From Xylogone sp. PMI_703 (Eukaryota; Ascomycota; Leotiomycetes), in the NCBI GenBank assembly GCA_021399445.1, contig JAJTUQ010000005.1, positions 2,542,001 to 2,606,000 of the forward strand: DNA of 64,000 bases, read 5' to 3'. Below are positions 24,441 through 37,028 of the stretch, piece after piece (within the stretch, counting starts at the first letter, position 1; the number at the start of each line of letters is the position of its first letter). The notes under the pieces are model-generated. The model had not been told where the DNA came from, made no database searches, and saw nothing but the letters and a program-made list of their open reading frames with translations. The position numbers were made by a program, and so were the translations under genes.

Positions 24441-25887
24441 CTTGCACCTCTCCGTATAGCTCGAGTATATACTACAGATGAGCCGATGCAATGGGTTTAG
24501 GTGAAAGTTGAAGTAGCGAACAGAGCGTTTTTGGTACCTCTAATAGAAAATTCAAGGATTGGAGTGTGAGAACACACTGGGAAGCTGAAGAGCTGCGGCT
24601 GATTAGCCTGGCCAAATTTGAAAACCGGAGTCCAGCTATTCACATCCCGATTCTTCGTCTTTCAATGAATATGAGTAGATCAGATATACTCATGCCATGG
24701 GCTACGAGAAGAACTCAAGCATCGACTGACTATCAATGAGTTTATCGTTTGAAATTTCCGCTGCTCACAACCAGCGCAGAAATATGGAGATAGAGTCATA
24801 ACTAGCTAGTGGACAAGCCTAATATTATGAAAAGGCAATCCTCACAGACAGCGCAGAACATCTTGCATAGACTTGCGACACACCGTTTGCTGGCGCGTCC
24901 AGGCTCTCTCGAGGTGAAAATTGCGCGATACGGCCAGCCCTGTGGAGAGAACGGCGGACGTGGCCTAATCAAATTCGACAATGATTCCAGTAGTAAGTTT
25001 CAACTGCCTTCCAGTGGTGAGCGCTATCTCTTCTCCCAGGCAAAGCATGGCGAATTGTGTTCACACACAACTGTTGCATAAACCTAGTACAGGCATAATG
25101 GTCCACGTAGAAACGAACGATTGGCCGCAAGCTCTGCTTATATAATTCAGATCCACTGCACACGGGGTTGTAACCTATGGTCTAGAGCTTGACGGGTTCA
25201 ACTGCTGTTCACGGTAATCGCATTCTTGGATAAAATGTTTCTGCCTAGACATAATGTACATTGGGTGAGTGATGACAAACGGGACTCGACTCCAGATTTA
25301 CTTTTTGAGACACATAATGAATCCCAGTGTCTGAAAGTGTGGGATTCCAATCACGTGTGGATATACACTAGTCTCAATCTGGAAGGGAGAGTATATTACT
25401 CCTCCAACCTACACCCAACTTTAATACATTACGGTTATCATTAACCACTGTACTGTACGTAATACTATGTATTGTATGAAGGTTGGTGATAATACTCGAC
25501 GATAATCAAGCTATAGAAAGTACGCTACCGTTGGTCATTAAATGTTACCCATATTCGCGGCGTAATTATTTAGCTTATTTAACAAATATAATATTGATAC
25601 CCATATTATTCATCAAGAGTTTGACATTTCGAATTTGATTTTATCAACGTGGTATACCATCTTTAATTCACGAGACAGAAGTATATTCAGTATTATTTTA
25701 CACCAAATCAACTCAAACTTGCATTTTCGTGTTTTCATATATCGAGCACAGGGTATTATTTAAACTGGAACTATCACGAGCCACTCGGCATTGACGAGCC
25801 AAAAGTAAGGCCTCGTATTCTATGATCTATATAATACATATACCAAATATAAATACACCCGACAAGCGGCCTTTTTACTCATCTCCA
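24441..25887. other. Intergenic, partly very AT-rich
   Basis: About 1.45 kb between the patatin multidomain gene start and the GMC gene stop. Bases 25440-25800 are markedly AT-rich with many TA steps, as in RIP-affected or non-coding DNA. I support no gene here. Confidence 0.4.
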
Positions 25888-27979
25888 TCATTTGGCGCCG
25901 TTGATTATAACATCCGCTGCCTTCTCACTGATCATGTAGGTCGGAAGGGCAATGTAAAACCCGGGAATCTTAGGGAAAACACTGGCATCAACAACTCGCA
26001 AGCCCTCCACACCGCGGACTCTGAAATTGGAGTCCAGCACCGCCATGGGATCATTGTCAGCGCCAATGGGGCAGGTGCAGCTTGCGTGATGGCCCCAGGC
26101 CTCCTGCTTGATGAAGTCCTTCATCTCAGCCTCAGTGGTGACGTTTGGTCCGGGCCAAACTTCAGTGAAGCTACCATCGAGGGGAATCAAATCCTTGAAT
26201 GCCTGGCGGGCATACTGCATTCCCTCATACTGAGCCTGCAAGTCTTTGTCGTCAGCATCATTAGCTGTGACTCCGGTATCAAAGTAGTTGAAGTTAATGA
26301 CTGGCATATCACGTGGGTCTGCCGAGCGCAGTTCTACGGTACCGACGTTATTGCGGGCGTGGGCCTTCAACACAATCCAAGCCCAGTGTCGAGCATCACT
26401 GAGGGAGAAATCTGAGTATCCAGGATAATACCCAGTGAAGTATGCGGGTGCACCAGAGATTAGAAGATCGGGGTCGCTATCGGCTACGGAAGACTTCTTT
26501 ATAATGGCAATAGCAATGCCGTTGGTACCATAAGTGCCTTTGGCAGTAGCTCCGACACCTTTAATCCACTGATCCAAGCAAGGGTCTGGAAGTGTGCGCA
26601 TGAAGGTGCATTTCGAGGTAATGAAGAAATCAGTCGGGGTTTTGCCCACGACAGTATTCTCGTAGCGGTCCTGGAGATTGGTGCCAACGCCTGGAAGGTC
26701 GAGGACAACTGGGATGTTGAATTTCTGGAGTTCTGCCGCAGGTCCAATGCCAGACAACTTCAGCAACTGTGGCGAGTTGAATGCTCCAGCGGAGATAATG
26801 ACTTCACGAGTCGCATTTACGCTTCCTGAGCCTGTTGGTGAGGCAGAGGTCGACCGACGATCGGCTCGATAGAGACTTTGGCCATCAAGAAAGTCGACAC
26901 CAACTGCCTTAGGAGTTGCTCCGTCCTGGACAAAACGAACCTTCGTAACCAATGTATTAAGGCGAATATCTAAGTGATACTTGCGAGAGCCATCTGGATT
27001 GGTTGCATTTGCGGTATCTAGAACGAAGTTGCGAGGGCCATTGCGAGTAGAATCCGCCATGGCAAGAGGCACTTGATAGAGACCTGTTTTCTCTGGCTGG
27101 CCTGGAGCATTGAGATCGCGCAACAACACCTCTCCGAGGCCAACAACAGTGTTGATCAGCAAACCAAGAAGACCTTTTCCCATAGCAGTTGCCGCCGAAA
27201 TAATGAGCGAAAGCAGCTTCTGATCCTCAACCACCAGGGAGAGATCTGTCAGCGCAGTTCCGAGCCAACCATTGTATCCATGGCCGACGATGCTGCTGGG
27301 GAGGTAGCGATTTCGCTCAAGCTTCTCGAAATACTTCCTCATGTTGTTGTCAGACCATGAGGAGTCTCCTGTTAGCGTCGCAATGTTGTTCCAGTCACTC
27401 TCATGTGGATAGATGGTGATCATCGCATTGTGAGCAGAGCAGCCACCAAGTGTTCCAGCTCGAGGATAGAGAATACCCAGAGGTTCTGAGCCAGCAGGAG
27501 GGTTAGCACCGACATGAAGGTCACCTGAAGGTGTTTGCCAAGTCATCTTGGAGTCAGTCTCCTGGCGGGTCTCATTTTGATAGTGGTTGACAAAGTAGTC
27601 CCATTTCATGCCCTCATACTCGGTGGATTGCAACTGCAATGCAGGAACCTGCTCCTGGTATGCGCCGCCTTGATCAGAGCCTGCATCGATCAAGAGGACT
27701 TTATAACCCGCAATTGCGAGTCTGGCTGCAAGCGGTCCGCCTCCAGGCCCAGAGCCTACGACTACATACTCGTAGTTCTCTAGCCACGTAGTTGTGTTGG
27801 CAACTGCGGCACGCTTTGCATGAAGATGGGCGTGGCTTGGTCCTCCACTAGTCCAATGGTAAGCACAGTATTCACATATATATGATGCTGTACACATCTA
27901 TAGGTGGGCTGAAAACTTACATGGCCAAAGCAGGATTAAAGTTTAAAGCTAAAAAGCTTAAGACATGTATTAAACGCAT
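25888..27979 (-). CDS. Secreted GMC-family FAD oxidoreductase
   Basis: Two exons, 27921-27979 and 25888-27847, about 672 residues. Exon 1 encodes a clean signal peptide (MRLIHVLSFLALNFNPALA), which fixes this start; the intron joins AT to T to keep phase. The Rossmann FAD motif is VVGSGPGGGPLAARL, followed by GGCSAHNAMI (GMC signature 1) and GAFNSPQLLKLSGIGP (signature 2). The C-terminal WGHHASC and a late DASVFPKIPG stretch hold the active-site His and flavin contacts. The family includes glucose oxidase, aryl-alcohol oxidase and choline dehydrogenase. It oxidises an alcohol or sugar outside the cell, in oxidases with H2O2 release; the substrate is not readable. A secreted haem-thiolate peroxidase gene lies 5 kb away and could use that peroxide. 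Confidence 0.95.
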
Positions 27980-29412
27980 TTTAGCAGAAATTACGTTTCC
28001 GCAAGGGATGAAAAGAACAAAAAGGAACGCCTGGAAGATTATCTCCCCAGTTTGAAAGGTGAAGGAAGGTAGGGGATTTCTCTTGGAAGGGTTCTTAAAT
28101 CTTCAGACGCAGGCTGACTATGCAAATCATTCAGACAGACAGGATGGTTATGCAGCGGAGCGAGAGTGAGGATGTTCCCCGGCGACCGGTTGAAAGTTTG
28201 GAGACACCGAACCTGTCACGCCCTGTGAAAGGGGGGACAGCGACAAGCGGTGTAAGAGATGATCACAGCAAGGAAAGGGAATGAAGACCGTGATGGTGGA
28301 TATTAGAAGTTTCTTTGGGTATGGAAGTCGTGACAGCCAAATACACCTTAATTATTCCCGACTCTGCCCCCCATGGGATCGCTCCTGCATATGGAAGATT
28401 CGGAGGGATGAGATCGTCACTTCTCTCAGAGGACCCTGCCCTACTGTGACCCTGCCCCTACAGTGCCAGGACATCGCAGGGCCACCCCAAATGCGGTATC
28501 GCTCCTGGGCAAAGTTCATCCGGACTCGCAGCAGTTGATACTTGCCTTTGATTATGAGATTGGCATTTCCCCAAGGCTTGTCATTTCACAGGTTTACACC
28601 GCCGCATGCGACTTCGCAATATCTTGCCTTTGGACATTCGGGAAGCGACCACGGTACTGCAGTAGTGATCGAAGCACAGTGCAGTATGGTCGTACTCTGT
28701 ACAGTGCTATGAGCCAGGTTCCATGCTAGCGATGCAATGCCGATCTCAGTTCGACGTAGCTCACCCAGGAGATTGTTACCTTAGATGAAGGAGACGCTTA
28801 AGAGAGAGTAGGACTCCGCACTGAGCACCAATGGGTAGGAGGAGGGCAATGATCAACAAGCACGACAAGGTGGACGGAGCCGCAGCAGCTTGCCAGCAGA
28901 GGAAAGAGGAGTAACGAAGAGCCAAGAGAGTCAAGAATAGCCGTAGCAAGAGTCCAGACTGCTACAGTAATATAAATAGGGGAAAGGGCATAAACGCTGT
29001 AATTACAGCAGTGCCACAGCTAGCAATAGCTTCCACCTAACCCAGGGGGTGGCGGAAGAGACGGCGGCTTCGGCGCCTGTAGTGCGAAGCCGCCAACTGC
29101 TAACGGACGGAAGCCCAGAAGCCCAGAACCCGCCTAGAGGCCCGCTTCCCGCTTTGCTCCATCAGTGACCCCCGGGCACCTCGACGTCGCATCATCATCA
29201 GCCCCGTCGGCTTGGCACGCTGGGCTGCTGCAGGGGTAGTTCTTTTTTGCTTTTTAAGTTGCAGTGCAGCGTGGGATCAAGCTGTCAATCATGATGGTCC
29301 TCACGAGCCGTTCTACAGTACCGTACAGCACTCCTTTTCGTATATGATAGACGATGGATAACGCAATGTTGCAGTATTGAGGAATCAAAGCGTTCCAAAA
29401 AGCATGGAGATC

Positions 29413-29441
29413 ATTGCTTGTGCTTGTGCCTGTGCTTGCAA
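29413..29441. repeat. Short tandem repeat of a TTGTGC-like hexamer
   Basis: About four imperfect copies of a TTGTGC/CTGTGC hexamer in a row in non-coding DNA. Confidence 0.5.
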
Positions 29442-29502
29442 GTATCGTATAATCTGACTCGAGATAGAGACCCCCAGTCTGCCAGCAAGGGTGGGATTGA
29501 CA

Positions 29503-29521
29503 GTACTGTACTGTACTGTAC
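29503..29521. repeat. Tandem repeat of the 5-mer TACTG
   Basis: Between three and four copies of TACTG in a row, part of a wider cluster of GTAC-centred palindromes between about 28,650 and 29,640. Confidence 0.6.
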
Positions 29522-30214
29522 GAAAGTAAAACGCTTTATTTCCACTACACTACCGTACGGAACAGTACTAGCCGTAGGCTCTCTTATACGTGAGATTATA
29601 CGGCACCGTACCTCCGTACAGGTACTGTGCCTCGAGTGTGCCAAGCTTGATGATCTGCGTGAAAATCTTGGCGGATATTGCTGCTGCAAATACGGATGTA
29701 ATAGCTAATACATGAACTGTGCAGATTTCAATCTACCATGCTTCGTGGCTGGCCACAAAGCATTGTCTAAGCTATCTATGTTGCATTATTACATGGGGCA
29801 TCAATGCCGATACCTCCGAGTCCCAGGCAAAGCTTAAGACCTTTACGCGTACGGTATGATTCCATATGCGTAGGCACATGGTAATCTCTGAGAACTTTGC
29901 CCAGCAAATGGATACACCCGAGGCTCCAACCTCGGGGACTTGTGGGCTCCAAGCCACCACCGGATGCCGTTCGAGGTAATACGCTTGATTTCGTTTACTT
30001 GCGGAAAAGTAAATCTACTGAGGCGTCATATTCCAGATCTCACGGGGTAATTTCTCCACGAGGCGTCCCGTCTAAGCAGTGAGGCTTACAGAGAGCCCAT
30101 TCCCTTGGAAACAGCCAAATTCAGGTGGAAAGATTGAATCCGAATCCTCATTATCCGTGGATGTAAAAATCTAACCAGATATCAAAATCACAAAGTACTT
30201 TTCTATTTCTTCCC

Positions 30215-31920
30215 CTAGACCTTGCTATCTTCCCGAGAATCCATATCCACCAGCTGCACAAACGAGCTTTCGTCAGGGTGTTTCGGCTTGCTAGAAAGCC
30301 CGGCACTACCAATAGTGTTCGTAAGTTTCCTGGGCGCTGAGGCCGAGGCTGTGGTGCCTTTGTTGGTGGTTGAGAAAAGCGTGGGAAACCGATTCCGCAA
30401 TAGAGACTGGATGGCAGGCATGCACGCGCAAATTACACCCATTGGGACCTCAATTGTGCTCCAGACTCCTAAATCAGTGTAGTCCTCTTTGAACCAGTCA
30501 GATTTGCCATCTATGGAGAAGGAATTCTTACGAAAAACTTACGTGTTAAGTTTGTGGTGTTCCCAAATTGGACCAGGAATTTAAGACGAAGGACACTGAC
30601 GACCGTGACGCTGGAAATAGAAGATCAGAACACAGCATATACCAATCAACATAGCTGGTACTTACAACAACCCGACGCTAAACATGAGCATGATATGGAG
30701 CTTTTTCTTCGGCGACATAGTCAGCTTGTAGAGCTCCGGCAGCGGTAAAATGAACATGAACAAGTCCAGTATAATATTAAAGGCGGCGCTCATCCAGCTC
30801 TGGAGATTGATATTGTTGCACGTGGTAGCATATGTGCCATCCCAGCGCTTCCACGCCCCGTTAATTGGCCTGCACTGCCAGATTGAGATGACTTCGAAGG
30901 ATATCAAGTACCCCACATTGACAGCGATCAAGGCATAGACGTAGATCTTGAAGCCTTGGCGAGGGAAGATTCGTAGGTAGAAGAGAAGAATGGAGATTTT
31001 GATTATTGGTAGAGCGCCCAGATAGATCAATTCATCCCAGAAAAACAGCTTTTTTTCAAATTAGAGCAGTGACAATTGAGGTTGCTATCAAGGGAGTAGG
31101 ACTCACATATGCGATATACTCAATATTGTCGAACGACACAGTCCATATATCTGTACCCAGTCCATGAGTAGAAACTGATCAAATTATTAGCCAGATAATT
31201 CTTGAAGATGTTTTGCACGAATTATTAGAGACTTACGTGGAACCGATAACGCAGCGAGAGGAATAACGAGACACTGGATTTCCGTGAGCATTTGCGATCT
31301 CGTGTACGTAAAGCACTGCAACGCAACCCTAGAAACTGGAGAAAACTTACAATGGCCACCATCATAGCGTAATCATCCATGCCGAACGTACCACCAGATC
31401 GTGTCAATCTCGCCAATATTCGCAGGCCGAAAGCAATGACCGCGAGGACGCCAAAGGTTACTCCTACGCCTCTGATCAACTTGGACCTGTTTCGCCCTTT
31501 CACGCCGCAGGAATCTTTGGAGTATTTCTGGGTGGCTAAGCAAAGACGTAGTCAGAATAAAACTTGAAGGCTTTGGGTTTTTGGAACGCAAAAATGGAGT
31601 CTAGCGTACTCAGTTGCTCTCTGATGGTGCAGTTTTGACTAACGCACTCCGTGATGACTGCCGTCAGCTCCGCATTCGTGCAGATGCAGGTGATGTTTGT
31701 GAGCGAGCATGATGACTTCAGAGTTGATTCTTCAATGCAGAGCAACTAAGTTCTTCTCATCAGTATTTGTATAAATCTTCTAGTTAAAAAAGACTTGAAA
31801 TGATGGATGCTTTCTTACCCCACAGGGTGGTAAAGTATCACCAGAAGTATCGGCTGCAATGATCCGGCTGGCCTGCAAGGCTACCAGGAAGATGGATGCG
31901 ATGAAGGCTGAAAGCCTCAT
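30215..31920 (-). CDS. CFEM-domain PTH11-like G-protein-coupled receptor
   Basis: Eight exons: 31819-31920, 31610-31745, 31351-31535, 31237-31273, 31107-31174, 30666-31048, 30543-30610 and 30215-30468, about 410 residues, all phases consistent. A signal peptide (MRLSAFIASIFLVALQAS) is followed by a CFEM domain with all eight cysteines (PPCG, LLC, SSC, ITCIC, TEC, QNC, DSCG). Seven hydrophobic segments follow, starting with GVGVTFGVLAVIAFGLRIL and MDDYAMMVAI. Loop motifs GLGTDIWTVSFDNI, IWQCRPINGAW and IEVPMGVICACMP are typical of the PTH11 receptor class. The C-terminal tail is cytosolic and Ser-rich. PTH11 of Magnaporthe senses surfaces and signals through G proteins; this one may sense surface or host cues. 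Exon 4 is only 37 bp and its acceptor was chosen to avoid a 35-bp intron. Confidence 0.92.
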
Positions 31921-33112
31921 GGTCGGCGTATTAGTTCAGCTGGGTGGGGATACGAAAGATACTTGGACAAAAGGAGTGACAGAGAAGAAGAAAAACTTTT
32001 GGATATAATGAACGACGACGAGTTGGATGGGCAGAACCTCTATGGAAGAAGCCCCCAAGTATCTGTACATAAACTCGAAGTCCTTACTCCCACCCGATAT
32101 CGACGCCGTCACCTTTTACGGCGATAGCAGTCCCTTGGCCTTGTGGACTGTTACACTGGATGGCACCGCGCAGACATAAGGCGCTCGATGTGATGAACTC
32201 ATCTCTGGGCATCGCATTCCAGAAGAAGAGAAATTCCTGCGATCTCATACTACCGTAGACTTGTCCCTATGCCGATCGTCGCATTATCTCTTAATCTTTC
32301 CATGGCCTTTGCATCCCTGGGAATCCTGCTTTTCCATACTAATTATACCCATAAAGGGCATTTTCTTCATCTTCCATCTGCCGCCCATCAGGGGACTGTT
32401 TCAAAAGCCTCCAGGGTCCAAGGGTCCCAGGGCGCCATGGTGAACAGTCGTCGTTGACCAGCACAAAATACCACGGCACAGGCTTACAGAGTGACAGGTC
32501 CGATGGCTCGGGCCTGCCTGCGGAAAGGTCGGGATCCTCGAGCTGTCAAACTTTAATACCCCAAGGTTAATAGGTAATTAACAGCCAATTCCAGCAAGAG
32601 TTGCGTGGAGACCCCTGGTTGAGAAGAAGTGACATCGATCGACCAGCCCAAGGCCCCTTTGCTGTGCTGACTGCAGGGCAGGACCCAGCAGAGGTGCGGG
32701 AATTGCTTCCTAAGCTACCCTCCTAAGCACGCCGTTGCGGAGAAGTTTCTTTTTTTCCCCTGAGGCGCGGTGGACCCCCAAACCCTAGCACCAAGCCCAG
32801 TCGCGACGAATCCCTCATCCTGTCAAGATCGCCAAGCCAACACGGACGAGAATCAACCCAGGCACCGTCCGGCAGCTTCTCCATCTCCATCGCCGTGATG
32901 ATCTCAATCTTGGAGGTGAAGACGTCGGCAACGACCAATGAGGTCGGGGCTATTGCTATTACTACACCTCGCCGGCCCGAGCCAATGGATCACAAAGTGA
33001 TTGTTCAGTCGATGAGTTCCAGCTCTCTTGCCTTCTTTTCAAACTCAATTTCTCGACTCTCAGTTCTTCAACTACAATATCTGGGAGTTCACTCGTTCTT
33101 TTCTTTAATAAG
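31921..33112. other. Divergent promoter region
   Basis: About 1.2 kb between the receptor start and the peroxidase start. Small open frames are present on both strands but none looks coding. Confidence 0.4.
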
Positions 33113-34735
33113 ATGAAGCTTCTCATTCTATCTACTTTTCTTTCTCTGGGGAGCGAGGTGGTGCATGGCTTTCACGCCAGCAATGCTCATGCCCACTCTC
33201 ATGCCGCCTCAAAGCTGCGCCGAGCCTCCGAGAAGCGGTTGCTCTTTGACCCTATGACAAAGCCAATCGAAGGTGAGCTATAATTTATCTATCCTCAGTC
33301 GACAGTGTCTTCCTTTCATCATCATCTATCTTTCAATGAACATTGTCTTTCTTGAACCCTTTTTCTGCCAATATCTCTAACATAGCAATAGTCACTGGTG
33401 AACACTCGTTTATTCCTCCCAACTTCAACGCCGGCGATCAACGTGGTCCTTGCCCTGGCCTGAACGCACTTGCAAACCATGGCTATATCAGCAGGCATGG
33501 TGTCACATCCGTACGTTCATCAATCATACCTGGTGAATTGATCTAACAATAGGCAAACAGCTGGCCGAAGTTACAGCCGCTATCAATCAAGGTGAGTCGC
33601 AGGCAGTTCGGCGCGATCAAGGGCATTGTTGACTGGGGAGACAGTATGGGGGATGGGACTTGATCTCGCAGGGATCCTCGCTGTAATGGGTACCGTCTGG
33701 GTTGGGAATCCTCTCTCACTCGACCCTGGGTTCTCGATTGGAGGTGAAACAGGCTCGGTGGAAAACCTTCTCGGGAACGCATTCGGCCTGCTGGGTACAC
33801 CACGAGGATTAATCGGTTCCCACAACATCATTGAGTCCGACTCTTCAAACACACGAAATGACCTCTACGTGACGGGAGACCCCGCCACTCTTGACCTCTC
33901 CAAATTCCTGGAATGGTACAATATGGCCAATGGAACGGGAGTTTTTGATATGGATATGATGGCCGACCGAGCCCACATCCGTTTTCACGAAACAATTGCT
34001 ACTAATCCTAATTTCTATTTCGGACCGTTTACAGGCATGATTGCTTCAAATGCCGGTTACATCTTCTCAGGACGACTCTTCGCAAACCATTCGGCAGAGA
34101 ACCCTGATGGCGTACTGAGTGAGTTACTTTCTAACTGAAAAGTTATCAGTGCATCTAGTTAACGACCACTTAGCCAAGGACATCATTAAGAGCATCTATG
34201 GTATCTCTGGTCCTGAGGGCAACTTCACCTACAACAGAGGTTGGGAGAGGATTCCAGAGAACTGGTACCGCAGACCTGTCGATTACAGCTTGGTCGATTT
34301 GAACCTCGACACCATTGCAATGGTCCTGAAATACCCTGAGCTTGGAAGGTATGCTTCAACAAACTTCGTACTAATATTCATCATATGCTGACATGCGTAT
34401 GTAGCATCGGAGGCAACACTGGAACAGTCAATAGCTTTGCTGGCGTTGACCTCGGTAACGTAACTGGTGGAGTTTTGAATGCAGCAACGCTTCTAGAAGG
34501 CAATAACCTCATCTGCTTCGTTTTTGAAGTGGTACAGACACTCGCTCCCAACTCCCTATCTCCTCTATTCTCGGTCCTCGATGTACCCCTGCAGCTAGTC
34601 ACCAATACTCTCGGTTCCGCTCTCTTGAACTTCACCTGCCCAGCACTGAAGGATCTGACGGTTGGGGGACAAAGCTTTGAGAAGGGAATCCAAAGCATGT
34701 TCCCTGGCGCTGCAAAGAGCGGTAGTGCTTTCTAG
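33113..34735 (+). CDS. Secreted haem-thiolate peroxidase (chloroperoxidase/unspecific peroxygenase family)
   Basis: Six exons: 33113-33272, 33392-33510, 33561-33591, 33645-34118, 34174-34348 and 34405-34735, about 429 residues. The first acceptor could also be at 33385, which adds two residues. A signal peptide (MKLLILSTFLSLGSEVVHG) leads into a short His-rich stretch. The haem-ligand motif is GPCPGLNALANHG, whose Cys gives the thiolate. The distal acid motif reads SHNIIESDSSNTRND: the Glu is kept, but the usual EHD or EGD is ESD. GGNTGTVNSF near the C-terminus is also family-typical. These enzymes use H2O2 to halogenate, oxidise or oxygenate organic compounds outside the cell. Length and layout match the fungal family. 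The secreted GMC oxidoreductase upstream is a plausible peroxide source. Confidence 0.93.
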
Positions 34736-35478
34736 ATTGCTTTTAATCTGAATCATCGAGAATAATATGTAACTAATGGTAAAGCTTTCGAGAGCTGGCC
34801 CCAAATTAGAGGCTATGAAAACTTCCAATATATGTAAAAGTACTGTAATTCACTTGTATTTATTAGACCCTTATAGTCGTGTTACTATTCTAAGATATAT
34901 AACTTACCAAATGACTAGCTTTGATCGTGCTAAATGTTTCAATGTAAAATTTCAATACAATCACTGAAATGTTCAATATCTCTTTAAGAGAAAAGGTCAA
35001 ATTAATGGTGAAAAATTGTTCCCCCTGGCCGTGAAATCGGCCCTCTCGTAGTAATGACACTTGATTGACTAAGCAGCTTGACTTTCTTCCCTCAAGCTTA
35101 TCCGTCAGTATTGCATTTTCGCAGAGTGGATTAATGAGGAAGCAGAGTTAGTTGAATATAATTGTGGGCTTATATAAGTGTTAGAGAACACTAAGGTAGT
35201 TCTAGACTAAGGATAAGAATATCACTGCTAGATTCACAATTGGCACTGAAGGTGGCTGTTTTTGCTCTGGGAATATAATTTCTGGCAAGTTTCTAAGCAA
35301 ATTCACTCTATTATTCTCCGCGTTGCCATGGTAGGAGAGCCTCCCTCCATAACCGTTATAACAAGATGATTGTTACACTTGAAGTAAAAGTGTGGAGTAA
35401 CTAGACCACTCCCAGTTGTAACTCAAAGCAAAAATGATCTATCAAGGAAGCACCGTTATACCCATTGTCATTCTCTTT
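34736..35478. other. Intergenic, convergent 3' ends
   Basis: 743 AT-rich bases between the peroxidase stop and the oxygenase-like gene stop. No gene or clear repeat seen. Confidence 0.4.
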
Positions 35479-37028
35479 TCATGCCTTGTTTTCATCCCCA
35501 CCCTTAGGATGCAAGTTTACAATTAGTACTGCATACGTGTACATGACATTGACACCCGCCTGATTGCCATAAGTCAGGTGCACAAAGCTCATTTGTTTCG
35601 GCTTTCCCATGGCCGAGTTTAACCAGAGTACACGAGATCTCTTGCCAAAGACTGACCAGATTTGATGCTGAGTGGAATCATCTTCCCCGCCTCTCTCAGT
35701 AATCGTGAGGCCCTCTGAATGCTTAGACACATACGGTCTCGCCATTGTCTCTTTGACGCAATCGGCCTCCCTCGTACCATAGATAGACTCTATCTCGGAT
35801 CTTAATACGCGTCGTACGTGGACGTCGAGGCCTAGCTTCTTGAAGACACTGAACAGGCACAGATCGACTCCTTTCAGGACCGATGGGAAGAGAGGAGCGT
35901 CGGCGGGCGATTTGGATGAGTGCGGGTATGTATGGCAGCAGAAAAAGCCGAGGCGGCCACCTGGAAACAAGAATTAGCTCCATTATGCACCATTTTGTAT
36001 ACACCTGTGAAAAGGAATATGGATATACCAGATGGCATAAACAACGGATTCGCCAGCGCATCGCGCACGACACTGTAGAGTGGCAATCGCGCGACATCCA
36101 TGGTCTCGATTTTCCCCTCGACTCCAATACGCTCTAGCACGCAGTAGAGGTTGTAAGTCAGCGTAACACGGTGACCGTTCGTGACTTCCAACACCTCGTG
36201 TTCGCAGTCGGAGTAGAAGGCGGCCCATTGCAACTGTGCGGGACCAACGTCGCTATCATTCAGACCTGTGCCGGCGCCCCAATCGTATGTGACTGTCTGA
36301 CCAGCATGTCGCACCTCTAACGCACCGCCTGTGTGAACCGTGGGTAGACAGACTACCAGGGAGCCAAATTGCTGCTCTGAGCGTGGAGTGTCTACGTGTG
36401 GTTTGAAGTGTCCGGATGGGGCCGAGTAAACCTGAGAATATCAGTAAACTGCAGATGGTGGTAGTGTGATCACTTAGAAGAAAAGACAGAATAGCAAAAG
36501 CAAATATACAGTTAGTAAGGAAGACATGACACTTACATTCAGTTTATACAGCTCAGCCTTGACGCCACGGGAGCCACCTGCCATATAGGTGCTGGGCATG
36601 AGCAACTCAGCGATAGTGTCCACAATGCCCAACTTGTAAGGGCAGAAGTCACTGGAAAACTGGGAAGTATCGAGCTTCGATGCTTTGCGGTAGGTCTCGT
36701 CGAACACATCCTCTCCACCACGGCCGAAGCTCGCCGGCTGGCAGTCACGCAGCAGAGCAGATACTTGTTCTACGCCATGGCTAGATGTCGGCGGGAACAT
36801 CACATTGCGGCTCTCTCCAACAGGGCTAGAAGCAGGATCCCATCGCAGTGTCACAGGTGACGAAGTTATACGTTCGATAGGAGGAGGAGTGTCATCAGTG
36901 GTCGTAGATGTCTCAAGCGAATGGACAATAGGAATACTGCCACCGATGGAAAATGTTCCCTTGTCAGCAGCAAGTATAGACGCGATCTTTCCAGTCAGAC
37001 TGGTAGTAACCTCCGTAGTAGTGGACAT
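35479..37028 (-). CDS. 2-oxoglutarate/Fe(II)-dependent oxygenase-like protein
   Basis: Three exons, 36537-37028, 36029-36431 and 35479-35960, about 458 residues. I use the ATG at 37028. The oxygenase core begins at HFKPHVDT, giving the HxD iron ligands His176 and Asp178. The third ligand is His242 in CEHEV, and Arg252 (GHRVTLTYNL), ten residues later, should bind the 2-oxoglutarate carboxylate, so the facial triad is complete. It resembles the prolyl 4-hydroxylase-like fold found in many fungal proteins of unknown role. The N-terminal 160 residues are Ser/Thr-rich and lack a recognised domain; the C-terminal third (GGRLGFFCCHTYPH onward) is also unassigned. No signal peptide is seen. The substrate could be a protein or small molecule. 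Confidence 0.82.

Larger units (their letters stand above)
27980..30214. other. Long intergenic region with short repeats
   Basis: About 2.2 kb between the GMC start and the receptor stop, with the GMC promoter at its left. It is less AT-rich than other gaps. It holds many short GTAC-centred palindromes (TACTGTA, CCGTAC) and tandem repeats listed separately. No convincing gene; the open frames here are short and without domain-like composition. Confidence 0.4.

Noticed and set aside
24809..25081. 90-codon plus-strand frame between the patatin and GMC genes
   Set aside because: No domain-like composition, hydrophobic core or splice partners; treated as chance.
29418..29708. 96-codon frame across the tandem repeats
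   Set aside because: It encodes low-complexity repeat translation and has overlapping frames on both strands.
31316..31350. A 35-bp intron in the CFEM receptor gene
   Set aside because: It is shorter than usual fungal introns; a 77-bp intron (31274-31350) in the same phase gives a better second membrane helix.
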